Source: an uncultured Chitinophagaceae bacterium
GTDB taxonomy: Bacteria > Bacteroidota > Bacteroidia > Chitinophagales > Chitinophagaceae
Direction: 5' to 3'
DNA: 39,990 bases
Assembly (NCBI GenBank): GCA_903881425.1
Contig: CAIRTF010000162.1
Location: forward strand, 1 to 39,990
The position numbers were made by a program, and so were the translations under genes. Within the stretch, counting starts at the first letter, position 1, and every line of letters begins with the position of its first letter. Below are positions 1-7,010 of the stretch, one piece after another. The notes under the pieces are model-generated. The model did not search any database. It was not told the origin of the DNA and was given only the letters and a program-made list of their open reading frames with translations.

Positions 1-715
1 ATGGAATTAATATTCTCGGAATATCACTTCTCACTTGAGCTTCTCCGGAAAAAGGATTGTAATAGCCTGTGAAACCAAAATAATTTCCGAACGAACTGAA
101 TAAACTTTTTTTAATAGAATGATTTTTATACCTCAGGAAATTAAATTGATCAGAAACAATTTGATAATCATTCGCTGCTTCCCTGAATATTTTATCAAAT
201 GATTTTTGAGGAATGAGTGTATCCTTTATCTGTCGTCTGCAAGCATTTACTTTATCAATAATTTTATTGGTTAATTCAAACACATCTTCTTTACAATATT
301 GCTGTTTAGTTAATTGCAGTTGATATTGAATACCGGCACGATCATAATTCAAACCCCATAAAAAATTAAAACAGATATATATCCAGCTCAACAGATACAA
401 TAATTTTAAACAGCGTTTTCCAAAATACAACCAACTCCATTTTTTTTGAAATAGGGCAATTGACAATGTAATAAGTTTCCATAATATGATGATGGTGACA
501 GCTATGTAAATAATATCTCCTAAACTAAAATCTACCCAACCCGTTAAATTCCTCAAAACACGAGAAATCATTATATATGCTCCGGTGCTGTAATTTTTTT
601 CTATCCACATTGGTGAAGAACTCATCCATTCAATAGCCAAAATCAGCAAAACAGGAATGCCCCATTTCAGCCAAAAAGCCCATTGATATTGTGTTTTATC
701 GTTCTTTTCTAACAT
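1..715 (-). CDS. DUF3810 family membrane protein (C-terminus beyond window edge)
   Basis: The frame opens with ATG at 715 (MLEKNDKTQYQWAFWLKWG) and stays open to the left edge, giving 238 codons, so the C-terminal part is missing. Three hydrophobic helices can be seen: near residues 17-27, around 65-85, and around 95-115. A soluble part follows with the segment NYFGFTGYYNPFSGEAQ, a motif I recognise from DUF3810 proteins of Bacteroidota. Some annotations describe this family as a membrane-bound metallopeptidase-like protein, but the usual HExxH motif would lie beyond the edge, so no activity can be claimed. It is divergent from the yceD gene, with a 97-bp shared upstream region. Family assignment is fairly secure; function is unknown. 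Confidence 0.75.
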   Translation of the reverse strand, partial: MLEKNDKTQYQWAFWLKWGIPVLLILAIEWMSSSPMWIEKNYSTGAYIMISRVLRNLTGWVDFSLGDIIYIAVTIIILWKLITLSIALFQKKWSWLYFGKRCLKLLYLLSWIYICFNFLWGLNYDRAGIQYQLQLTKQQYCKEDVFELTNKIIDKVNACRRQIKDTLIPQKSFDKIFREAANDYQIVSDQFNFLRYKNHSIKKSLFSSFGNYFGFTGYYNPFSGEAQVRSDIPRILIP

Positions 716-761
716 ATATTGCTGTAAATAAGCCAACAATCGCTAATAAACCAATTTTCTC

Positions 762-792
762 TTTGCTGTTCCATCTTCCTGTTGTACCTTTG
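762..792 (+). promoter_or_regulatory. Bacteroidota-type promoter for yceD-rpmF
   Basis: TTTG at 762-765 and TACCTTTG at 785-792 are separated by 19 bp. This matches the -33/-7 pattern (TTTG and TAnnTTTG) of the Bacteroidota primary sigma factor. The predicted transcript starts near 798-800, leaving a leader of about 15 nt before the ATG at 813. Confidence 0.7.
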
Positions 793-812
793 CCCACCCT
801 AAAAATCGAGAC

Positions 813-1355
813 ATGAGCCACCGCAGGGAATTTGAAATAGCGTTTGTAGGATTAAAGCCGGGTGTTCATGTATACGAATATAGGTTGGAAGATAAGTTCT
901 TTACACATTATGGAGAGCAGGATTTCAGTAATTGTTTAGCAAATGTGAAACTGAGTCTGGATAAAAAGAACGCATTTATGCAATTGCGTTTTGATATTGA
1001 CGGACAAGTAGATGTTCATTGCGACAGATGTGGTAATCCACTCACCAAGCAATTATGGGAAGAATTCAATCTCATTGTAAAAATGGTCGACAATCCTGAG
1101 GAGATGAATGACCAGGAAGAAGATCCTGATATTTATTATATCAGTCGCGGAGAAAGTCATTTACATATTGCAGATTGGTTATACGAATTCATCAACTTAA
1201 GTATTCCCATGCAAAATGTTTGCGGGGAAGATGCTAAAGGAAAATCGCTTTGCAATCAGGACGTGATAGAGAAATTAAAGAAGATGGAAGACGCCGTAAG
1301 AAAAGATTCAAACCCTTTATGGCAGGGTTTGGGAAAGTTTAAAGATTTAGAATAA
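813..1355 (+). CDS. yceD: YceD family (DUF177) rRNA-accumulation protein
   Basis: This 180-residue protein precedes the L32 gene, which is the conserved position of YceD (DUF177), a protein implicated in 23S rRNA accumulation in bacteria and chloroplasts. It has a CxxC pair at C70/C73 (CDRCGNPL) and a second pair at C137 and C147, which could together bind a metal; that is inference. A stretch rich in acidic residues lies around residues 94-106 (NPEEMNDQEEDPD). The gap to rpmF is 29 bp with no terminator, so the two are probably co-transcribed from the promoter at 762-792. Length and context fit the family well. Confidence 0.85.
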   Translation: MSHRREFEIAFVGLKPGVHVYEYRLEDKFFTHYGEQDFSNCLANVKLSLDKKNAFMQLRFDIDGQVDVHCDRCGNPLTKQLWEEFNLIVKMVDNPEEMNDQEEDPDIYYISRGESHLHIADWLYEFINLSIPMQNVCGEDAKGKSLCNQDVIEKLKKMEDAVRKDSNPLWQGLGKFKDLE

Positions 1356-1384
1356 AAATTTTTTGATATTATAAATTTCGAGTT

Positions 1385-1579
1385 ATGCCTAATCCAAAAC
1401 GCAGACATTCTCAGCAAAGAAGTGCTAAAAGAAGAACACATTATAAAGCTGAAGAAGTAACATTAACAAAAGACAGTGCAACAGGTGAAACACATGTTCG
1501 TCATCGTGCACATGTTAGTGAAGGTAAATTGTACTATAAGGGAAAATTGGTTGCTGAAAAAGCACCATTAAAAGCATAA
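1385..1579 (+). CDS. rpmF: 50S ribosomal protein L32 (cysteine-free form)
   Basis: 64 residues starting MPNPKRRHSQQRSAKRRTH, the conserved basic N-terminus of bacterial L32 that threads into the large subunit. Many L32 proteins carry four cysteines forming a zinc ribbon. This one has none: the positions are replaced by a polar stretch (residues 28-50) before the terminal YYKGKLVAEKA. It is therefore the zinc-independent (C-minus) type. It follows yceD by 29 bp, the usual YceD-L32 order, and plsX lies 97 bp downstream behind a hairpin, an arrangement also common in other phyla (rpmF-plsX). Confidence 0.95.
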   Translation: MPNPKRRHSQQRSAKRRTHYKAEEVTLTKDSATGETHVRHRAHVSEGKLYYKGKLVAEKAPLKA

Positions 1580-1599
1580 GAGTTGTTGTTATAGGTGAT

Positions 1600-1642
1600 A
1601 AGTTATAAGTGGTAAGTTTTTTACCGCATTTACTTATAACTT
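1600..1642. repeat. Inverted repeat / hairpin between rpmF and plsX
   Basis: AAGTTATAAGT (1600-1610) is the exact reverse complement of ACTTATAACTT (1632-1642). Inside it GGTAA (1611-1615) pairs with TTACC (1621-1625) around a GTTTT loop, with a six-base bulge (1626-1631) on the right arm. The flank continues with related words (TTAGTACTTA, AAACTTAATACTTAAA). It could be an rpmF terminator or processing hairpin, or a copy of a dispersed intergenic repeat. No T-tract follows the full stem. Confidence 0.6.
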
Positions 1643-1676
1643 AGTACTTAAAACTTAATACTTAAACCTGCCGTAC

Positions 1677-2621
1677 ATGAATATTGGAATTGACATGATG
1701 GGTGGAGACTTTGCTCCGTTAGAAGCGGTGAAAGGTTTACAACTATTTCTCAACCAACATTCTGGTGCGGCAATTATATTTTGTATAGGCGATGAAGCAA
1801 AAGTTAACCCATTGTTGGATGAATATGGTTTACGCTCATCTGTTCAACTCATTCATGCGCTGGAAGTAATTGGTTACAATGAACATCCCACCAAAGCATT
1901 AAAAGAAAAACAAAAAAGTTCCATTGCCATTGGTTTTTATTTATTGGCAAGCGGAAAGATTGATGCATTCATCAGCGCAGGAAACACAGGTGCCATGCTG
2001 GTTGGCGCCATGTTTACTATTAAAGCGATTGAAGGAATATTACGACCAACCATTGCTACTATTATCCCCAAATTAAATGGCGGTACAGGGTTATTATTAG
2101 ATGTTGGCTTGAATGCAGATTGCAAACCCGAACAATTAAATCAATTCGCTACACTTGGAAATTTATACGCACAAAATATTTTAAACATTCCAAAACCTAA
2201 AGTTGGATTGATGAATGTGGGTGAAGAAGAAGGCAAAGGAAATATATTAGCACAAGCCACTTATCCCCTGCTGAAAGAAAATGATCAAGTGAATTTTATT
2301 GGCAATGTTGAAGGAAGAGATTTATTTAATGATAAAGTCGATGTAATTGTTTGCGATGGATTTACCGGCAATATTATTTTAAAAATGGCGGAAAGTATTT
2401 ATGATGTGGCAGAAAAAAGAAATGTTCAGCAAGATCCATACTTTAACCGCTTTCATTACGAGAATTATGGCGGCACGCCGGTACTTGGTGTTGCAAAGCC
2501 TGTTATCATTGGACATGGAATCAGCAATGCCACTGCATTTAAGAACATGATACTTCTTGCACAAAAAATGATCGAGACCGATTTATGCGGTAAGATGAAA
2601 GAAAAATTTGCATCTATCTAA
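1677..2621 (+). CDS. plsX: Phosphate acyltransferase PlsX
   Basis: PlsX converts acyl-ACP and phosphate to acyl-phosphate, the acyl donor used by PlsY (encoded at 26355-27014) to start phospholipid synthesis. Family blocks are visible in order: IGIDMMGGDFAP (residues 3-14), SAGNTGAMLVGA (about 100-111), LLLDVGLNADCKPEQL (about 138-153), GLMNVGEEEGKGN (about 177-189), DVIVCDGFTGNIILKM (about 222-237) and IIGHGISNA near the C-terminus. At 314 residues it is slightly shorter than many homologues but has all the expected blocks. The start is the ATG directly before the conserved N-terminus. In many genomes fabH follows plsX; here it does not. Confidence 0.95.
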   Translation: MNIGIDMMGGDFAPLEAVKGLQLFLNQHSGAAIIFCIGDEAKVNPLLDEYGLRSSVQLIHALEVIGYNEHPTKALKEKQKSSIAIGFYLLASGKIDAFISAGNTGAMLVGAMFTIKAIEGILRPTIATIIPKLNGGTGLLLDVGLNADCKPEQLNQFATLGNLYAQNILNIPKPKVGLMNVGEEEGKGNILAQATYPLLKENDQVNFIGNVEGRDLFNDKVDVIVCDGFTGNIILKMAESIYDVAEKRNVQQDPYFNRFHYENYGGTPVLGVAKPVIIGHGISNATAFKNMILLAQKMIETDLCGKMKEKFASI

Positions 2622-2672
2622 AATTATTTTCGTCTTTCTTTTTTATTTTTAATTAGATCAATACTGAGCAAA

Positions 2673-3035
2673 ATGAAATTTGAAAAACTTGTACCCAGCC
2701 TATTTTATTCAAATTTAAAAGATAGTCTAACATTATTTATTGACTGCTTAGAATTTAAAATTACGCATGCAGAATTTGAGTCAACTTCCCCCTATTATGT
2801 TGCGGAAAAAGATGGATTAGGCATACTTGTTTTTCAAAATCAAGAATATGCTGAAATACATAAACCTGAATATAGGATTGTAACAAATAATATTGAAGAA
2901 GTGTATACGAAAGTGGAAACAACTCATCCGGAATTATTACATCCTAATTTAAATAAGATTACTCTTCGTCCTTGGGGTGCAAAAGAATTTGCCATTTTAG
3001 ATGGTCAAGCAGGTATTATATTTCAGCAATGGTAA
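2673..3035 (+). CDS. VOC-fold protein (glyoxalase/bleomycin-resistance-like)
   Basis: This 120-residue single-domain protein has the layout of bleomycin-resistance-type VOC proteins: a start reading VPSLFYSNLKDSLTLFIDCL, a central strand around YVAEKDGLGILVFQNQ, and the C-terminal block LRPWGAKEFAILDGQAGIIFQQW, where RPWG-x-KEF-x-I-D-x-x-G is typical of the binding-protein branch. The metal and ligand residues of true glyoxalases are not evident, so it may bind a small molecule without catalysis. It lies 51 bp after plsX on the same strand and could be read through from it. Substrate is unknown. Confidence 0.75.
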   Translation: MKFEKLVPSLFYSNLKDSLTLFIDCLEFKITHAEFESTSPYYVAEKDGLGILVFQNQEYAEIHKPEYRIVTNNIEEVYTKVETTHPELLHPNLNKITLRPWGAKEFAILDGQAGIIFQQW

Positions 3036-3061
3036 ATATTCTGTTGTACCATTAAGAACTG

Positions 3062-3124
3062 GACGCACAAGTGTGCGACGCAACAATTGATGCCATGAAA
3101 TACCAAAGCTGGCTTCATAATTTC
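3062..3124 (+). repeat. Dispersed intergenic element, copy A
   Basis: The core GACGCAACAATTGATGCC (3077-3094) is preceded by the small palindrome CGCACA-AG-TGTGCG (3064-3077) and followed by AGCTGGCTTCATAAT near 3108-3122. It aligns by eye with copies at 9412-9474 and, on the other strand, at 14379-14447. It lies 5' of cbs and is oriented toward it. Confidence 0.5.
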
Positions 3125-3157
3125 TTCAACTAACAACTGTAAGCATTTTTAAAAATG

Positions 3158-3165
3158 TACATTTG
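3158..3165 (+). promoter_or_regulatory. -7 promoter box of cystathionine beta-synthase gene
   Basis: TACATTTG matches TAnnTTTG exactly. It ends 17 bp before the ATG at 3183, so the leader would be about 10 nt. No clear TTTG -33 box is seen at the usual distance. Confidence 0.5.
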
Positions 3166-3182
3166 CAGAAATCTTTTTTTGC

Positions 3183-4541
3183 ATGGACATTAAGAATAAT
3201 ATTCTCGAAACAATTGGCAATACGCCACTCATTAAATTAAATAAAATCACAAAAGATCTTCCATGCACTGTGTTGGCGAAAGTGGATTACTTTAATCCGG
3301 GTAATTCTATAAAAGATAGAATGGCATTGAAGATGGTGGAAGTGGCCGAACAAGAAGGTAAATTAAAACCCGGCGGTACTATTATTGAATGTACCAGTGG
3401 CAATACCGGAATGGGCTTGGCTTTAGCTGCATGCGTTAAAGGTTATAAATGCATTTTTGTTACAACCGATAAACAAAGTAAAGAGAAAGCAGATATTTTG
3501 AAAGCAGTGGGTGCAGAAGTAATTGTTTGCCCTACGAATGTATTACCGGAAGATCCAATGAGTTATTATAGTGTAGCAAAACGTTTGGCATTGGAAGTGC
3601 CGAATAGTTTTCATATGAATCAATATGATAACTTGGCAAACAGATTAGCACATTATGAATCAACAGGACCGGAAATTTGGAAACAAACAGATGGAAAAAT
3701 TACACACTTAGTTTGCACCGCAGGAACCGGTGGAACCATTACCGGCACTGCCATGTATTTGAAAGAAAAAAATCCGAACATACAAGTTTGGGCAATTGAT
3801 GTATATGGAAGTTTATTAACGCATTATTTTGAAACAGGTGAAATTGATATGAGTTATGTGCATCCTTATATCAGCGAAGGATTTGGTGAAGATTTTGTTC
3901 CGAAGAATTATGATATGAATGTGATTGATGCTTTTGAACAGGTAACAGATAAAGATGGTGCAGTAATGGCCAGACGTATTGCTAAAGAAGAAGGATTATT
4001 TTGCGGATATAGTGCGGGTAGTTGTTTGCAGGGATTGATGCAATTAAAAAGTAAACTAAAGAATGATGATGTGGTGGTTTGCATTTTTCATGATCATGGC
4101 AGCAGATATGTTGGGAAAATTTATAACGATCAATGGATGATGGAACGTGGATTCTTGGATGTCAAAACATTCAAAGACATTGTTAGTGGCAGAGCAGGAA
4201 AAAAATTAGTAACGGTTGATACAACGCAAACTGTTGCCGACGCTGTGGCATTAATGAAAAAATATGATATAGAACAAATTCCGGTGATGAAAGAAAATAA
4301 TGTAGTTGGATCGGTAAGTGAGAATGGATTATTTATCAAAGTATTCAACAACCCCGATATAAAAAACGAAACTGTTGAAAGTTTGATGGAGCATCCATTT
4401 CCTGTTGTTGATTATTTAACACCCGTTGAAAAAATTGGCAACTTAATTAATAAAGAGAATGGAGCTGTATTGGCTAAAGATGAAAAAGGCGATTATCAGA
4501 TTGTTACCAAATATGATGTCATACAAAGTTTAGCGAAGTAA
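3183..4541 (+). CDS. cbs: Cystathionine beta-synthase (PLP domain plus CBS pair)
   Basis: A fold-type II PLP enzyme of 452 residues that condenses serine (or O-acetylserine) with homocysteine or sulfide. The catalytic part has ETIGNTPLIKL at residues 9-19, the Schiff-base lysine in NSIKDR (K44), the phosphate/substrate loop TSGNTG (71-76) and the glycine loop TAGTGGT near 180-186. The segment IDVYGSLL resembles CBS rather than simple CysK enzymes. A linker leads to two CBS motifs from about residue 335 to 452 (VTVDTTQTVADAVALMKKYDIEQIPVM and a second half ending QIVTKYDVIQSLAK). CBS pairs in this family are regulatory, often binding adenosyl compounds. No gamma-lyase partner is adjacent. It converges with the next gene, with 10 bp between the stops. 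Confidence 0.9.
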   Translation: MDIKNNILETIGNTPLIKLNKITKDLPCTVLAKVDYFNPGNSIKDRMALKMVEVAEQEGKLKPGGTIIECTSGNTGMGLALAACVKGYKCIFVTTDKQSKEKADILKAVGAEVIVCPTNVLPEDPMSYYSVAKRLALEVPNSFHMNQYDNLANRLAHYESTGPEIWKQTDGKITHLVCTAGTGGTITGTAMYLKEKNPNIQVWAIDVYGSLLTHYFETGEIDMSYVHPYISEGFGEDFVPKNYDMNVIDAFEQVTDKDGAVMARRIAKEEGLFCGYSAGSCLQGLMQLKSKLKNDDVVVCIFHDHGSRYVGKIYNDQWMMERGFLDVKTFKDIVSGRAGKKLVTVDTTQTVADAVALMKKYDIEQIPVMKENNVVGSVSENGLFIKVFNNPDIKNETVESLMEHPFPVVDYLTPVEKIGNLINKENGAVLAKDEKGDYQIVTKYDVIQSLAK

Positions 4542-4551
4542 AAATTATTTA

Positions 4552-5736
4552 TTACGAGATAGAAGAACTGCAAAAAACTTTATAATCTTTCTGGACTTTT
4601 TTTGAATAAGATTTTGCAAAAGACAATAATGCATTTCTCCATTGCTTGTGATTGTTGGCTAATTCAATTAATTCATCTGCAGTGGAAGATTTTTTTCTAC
4701 CAGAACTGCGCAATTGCCCGGATGCTGCCACTTCTGCCATGGTTTGCAAAATTGTTTCCAACTTATTTAATTTTCCTTTGCACAATACAAGATCCATTTT
4801 ATCGGCAGTAGGTTGTAATTGTTTCAACACAAAATATTTTTGTTCAAACAAAACCGGTTTAATGAAAGCAGGAGAAACATGCTGTACCATTTTCTGAATG
4901 TCCACTACCCTTTCTGCTTCATTGTTCCATTTAGGTTGTTTTAATTTGATGTACGGAATTAATGATGAAGTTTTAGCTTGTTTCATATCAACCAATACAT
5001 AATTTTTGTCTTTTCTTTTTTGCAATAACATTACATACCGTGGAATACCAATACTGCCGGTGCCTGCTATTCTGTAAGCAGTATCAATAAAATTATATTT
5101 CTTAGGATGATGTTGCTTTGACCATTCTTCAAAAAATTGCTGAATGGCTTTCTTTTTCTCCTCATTCAATGCAAATGCTCTTTTATTATCAATCAATAAT
5201 TGCAAAGAGCCTTTTTTTATGATGGTTCTTTCCTTAATTAAAGTTTTATTCGTTCTTGCACTAACCTGATCAATCAATTGCTTTAAAATCCCTTTCGCAG
5301 TTGGTCTTTCTACTACGATTGACTTTCCTTTTTGCAAAATAGTAATGTAAGTATCTAAGAAATTGTTAGCGATAATATCTGCCTTTGCTGATGTTAATTT
5401 CAAATCTATCGCAGCCAAATAAATACTGGTAACTGTTCTTGCGATTTCCCAGGTAGCAGGTGCTAAAATAGCTTCATCAAAATCATTCATATCAAAATAA
5501 ACCAGGCCATTATCACCTTTATATGTACCATAATTCTCTAAATGCAAGTCGCCGCAAACCCATGCCTTGCTTACATCCTGCCAATTCAGTTCTTTAATAA
5601 AATCTTCATAAAACAAATGGCAAGTACCTCTGAAAAACCGAAAAGCACTATGCGACATGGCTTTATATTTTAATGCCAGATAATTCGGATCCCGATCTGC
5701 ATTAAAATTTTTAATTCGCTCAATTACATTGTTCAT
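4552..5736 (-). CDS. DUF2252 family protein (kinase-like fold)
   Basis: This 394-residue protein shows the DUF2252 signatures FRFFRGTCHLFYEDF (about residues 32-46), WVCGDLHLENYGTY (about 59-72) and VYFDMNDFDEA (about 79-89). The GDLHLEN and DMNDFD segments resemble the catalytic HGDLHxxN and metal-binding DxD loops of aminoglycoside phosphotransferase-like kinases, so a small-molecule kinase role is possible but unproven. The ATG at 5736 lies just before the conserved region. A near-consensus -7 box (TATCTTTC on the minus strand, 5755-5762) sits upstream. It is divergent from the aldolase gene. Confidence 0.8.
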   Translation of the reverse strand: MNNVIERIKNFNADRDPNYLALKYKAMSHSAFRFFRGTCHLFYEDFIKELNWQDVSKAWVCGDLHLENYGTYKGDNGLVYFDMNDFDEAILAPATWEIARTVTSIYLAAIDLKLTSAKADIIANNFLDTYITILQKGKSIVVERPTAKGILKQLIDQVSARTNKTLIKERTIIKKGSLQLLIDNKRAFALNEEKKKAIQQFFEEWSKQHHPKKYNFIDTAYRIAGTGSIGIPRYVMLLQKRKDKNYVLVDMKQAKTSSLIPYIKLKQPKWNNEAERVVDIQKMVQHVSPAFIKPVLFEQKYFVLKQLQPTADKMDLVLCKGKLNKLETILQTMAEVAASGQLRSSGRKKSSTADELIELANNHKQWRNALLSFAKSYSKKVQKDYKVFCSSSIS

Positions 5737-5858
5737 ACCATCAACTTTGGTATTGAAAGATAATGCATATTCAAAAAATTATCGTGTATAACTTATTATC
5801 AAAAGCGAGTTATCATTTCCTGACAGAATTGTATATTGCAGTGTTTAAAAAAACTAAC

Positions 5859-6926
5859 ATGAAAAAATACAGAGCCGGCGTATTATTCGGCAAGGAATTA
5901 GAAGCATTGTATAACGATGCAAAAGAAAATCAATTTGCATTACCAGCTGTAAATACAATAGGCACCAATACCATTAATGCCGTATTGGAAACGGCAGCAA
6001 AAGTTAATTCACCTGTTATCATACAATTTTCTAACGGCGGCGCTCAATTTATTGCAGGCAAAGGAATGCCGAATGATAATTTGCAAGGAAATATTTTAGG
6101 AGGCATCTCCGGTGCATTGCATATTCATAATGTAGCAAAAGCTTATGGTGTACCGGTTGTATTGCATACCGATCATGCAGCAAAAAAATGGTTGCCTTGG
6201 GTAAGCGGTTTGATTGATGCAGGCGAACAATTTTATAAAGAAAAAGGTCAGCCTTTATTCAGTTCACATATGTTAGATCTTTCAGAAGAACCTATTGAAG
6301 AGAATATTCATACATCTGTTGAATTTTATAAACGTATGGCACCATTAGGAATGAGTATTGAAATTGAATTAGGTGTTACAGGTGGTGAAGAAGATGGTGT
6401 TGATAACAGCGGTGTAGAGAATGATAAATTATATACACAACCACAACATGTTGCTTATTCCTATACCGAATTAAGTAAAGTAGGAAATTTATTTACTGTT
6501 GCTGCTGCATTTGGCAATGTGCATGGTGTTTATAAACCGGGCAATGTTGAATTAAAACCGGAAATTTTACATAACAGCCAAGTATATATTGAGAAAGAAT
6601 TAAAGACCGGACCAAAACCTGTATACTTTGTATTCCATGGTGGTAGCGGCTCTCCGCAGAATCAAATTCGTGAAGCAATTGGCTATGGTGCTATAAAAAT
6701 GAATATTGATACAGATCTGCAATGGGCTTTCTGGGAAGGTATCCATCAATTCTATAAAAAGAATGAAGGTTATTTACAAGGACAGTTAGGTAATCCTGAA
6801 GGCGATGATAAACCAAATAAAAAATATTATGATCCCCGTGTCTGGTTACGCAAAGCAGAAGAAAATTTCAGCAAAAGATTAGAAGTTGCATTTGAAGATT
6901 TGAATTGCATCAACCGCAACGCATAA
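5859..6926 (+). CDS. fbaA: Class II fructose-bisphosphate aldolase
   Basis: This zinc-dependent aldolase cleaves fructose 1,6-bisphosphate to dihydroxyacetone phosphate and glyceraldehyde 3-phosphate. The motifs match the long (E. coli FbaA-like) class II type: LHTDHAAKKWLPW with a zinc-ligand His, GVTGGEEDGVD, AFGNVHGVYKPGNVEL, FVFHGGSGS, and the phosphate-binding GAIKMNIDTDLQWAFW. The frame is open from an ATG at 5763, but I chose the ATG at 5859 because family homology starts there (MKKYRAGVLFGKELEAL). The upstream 32 residues are unlike any aldolase N-terminus. The result is 355 residues, close to E. coli FbaA. A strong terminator follows at 6948. Confidence 0.93.
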   Translation: MKKYRAGVLFGKELEALYNDAKENQFALPAVNTIGTNTINAVLETAAKVNSPVIIQFSNGGAQFIAGKGMPNDNLQGNILGGISGALHIHNVAKAYGVPVVLHTDHAAKKWLPWVSGLIDAGEQFYKEKGQPLFSSHMLDLSEEPIEENIHTSVEFYKRMAPLGMSIEIELGVTGGEEDGVDNSGVENDKLYTQPQHVAYSYTELSKVGNLFTVAAAFGNVHGVYKPGNVELKPEILHNSQVYIEKELKTGPKPVYFVFHGGSGSPQNQIREAIGYGAIKMNIDTDLQWAFWEGIHQFYKKNEGYLQGQLGNPEGDDKPNKKYYDPRVWLRKAEENFSKRLEVAFEDLNCINRNA

Positions 6927-6947
6927 TTTTATTGACAACATTTTATC

Positions 6948-6978
6948 AGAGGTAAGAAAAATTTCTTACCTCTTTTTA
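6948..6978 (+). terminator. Intrinsic terminator of fbaA
   Basis: AGAGGTAAGAAA (6948-6959) pairs perfectly with TTTCTTACCTCT (6962-6973), followed by TTTTAT. Confidence 0.85.
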
Positions 6979-7010
6979 TTGCGTGTACCTTTATTAACTC
7001 AGCGATTGCA

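Noticed and set aside
1256-1441. Minus-strand open frame across the yceD-rpmF junction
   Set aside because: Shadow of two confidently identified genes, with no family similarity.
4552-5736. DUF2252 protein as an antibiotic-resistance kinase
   Set aside because: Only the kinase-like motifs are shared. There is no evidence for an aminoglycoside substrate and no resistance context.
5763-5858. Upstream ATG extension of the aldolase
   Set aside because: It would add 32 residues unlike any class II aldolase. Homology begins at the ATG at 5859.
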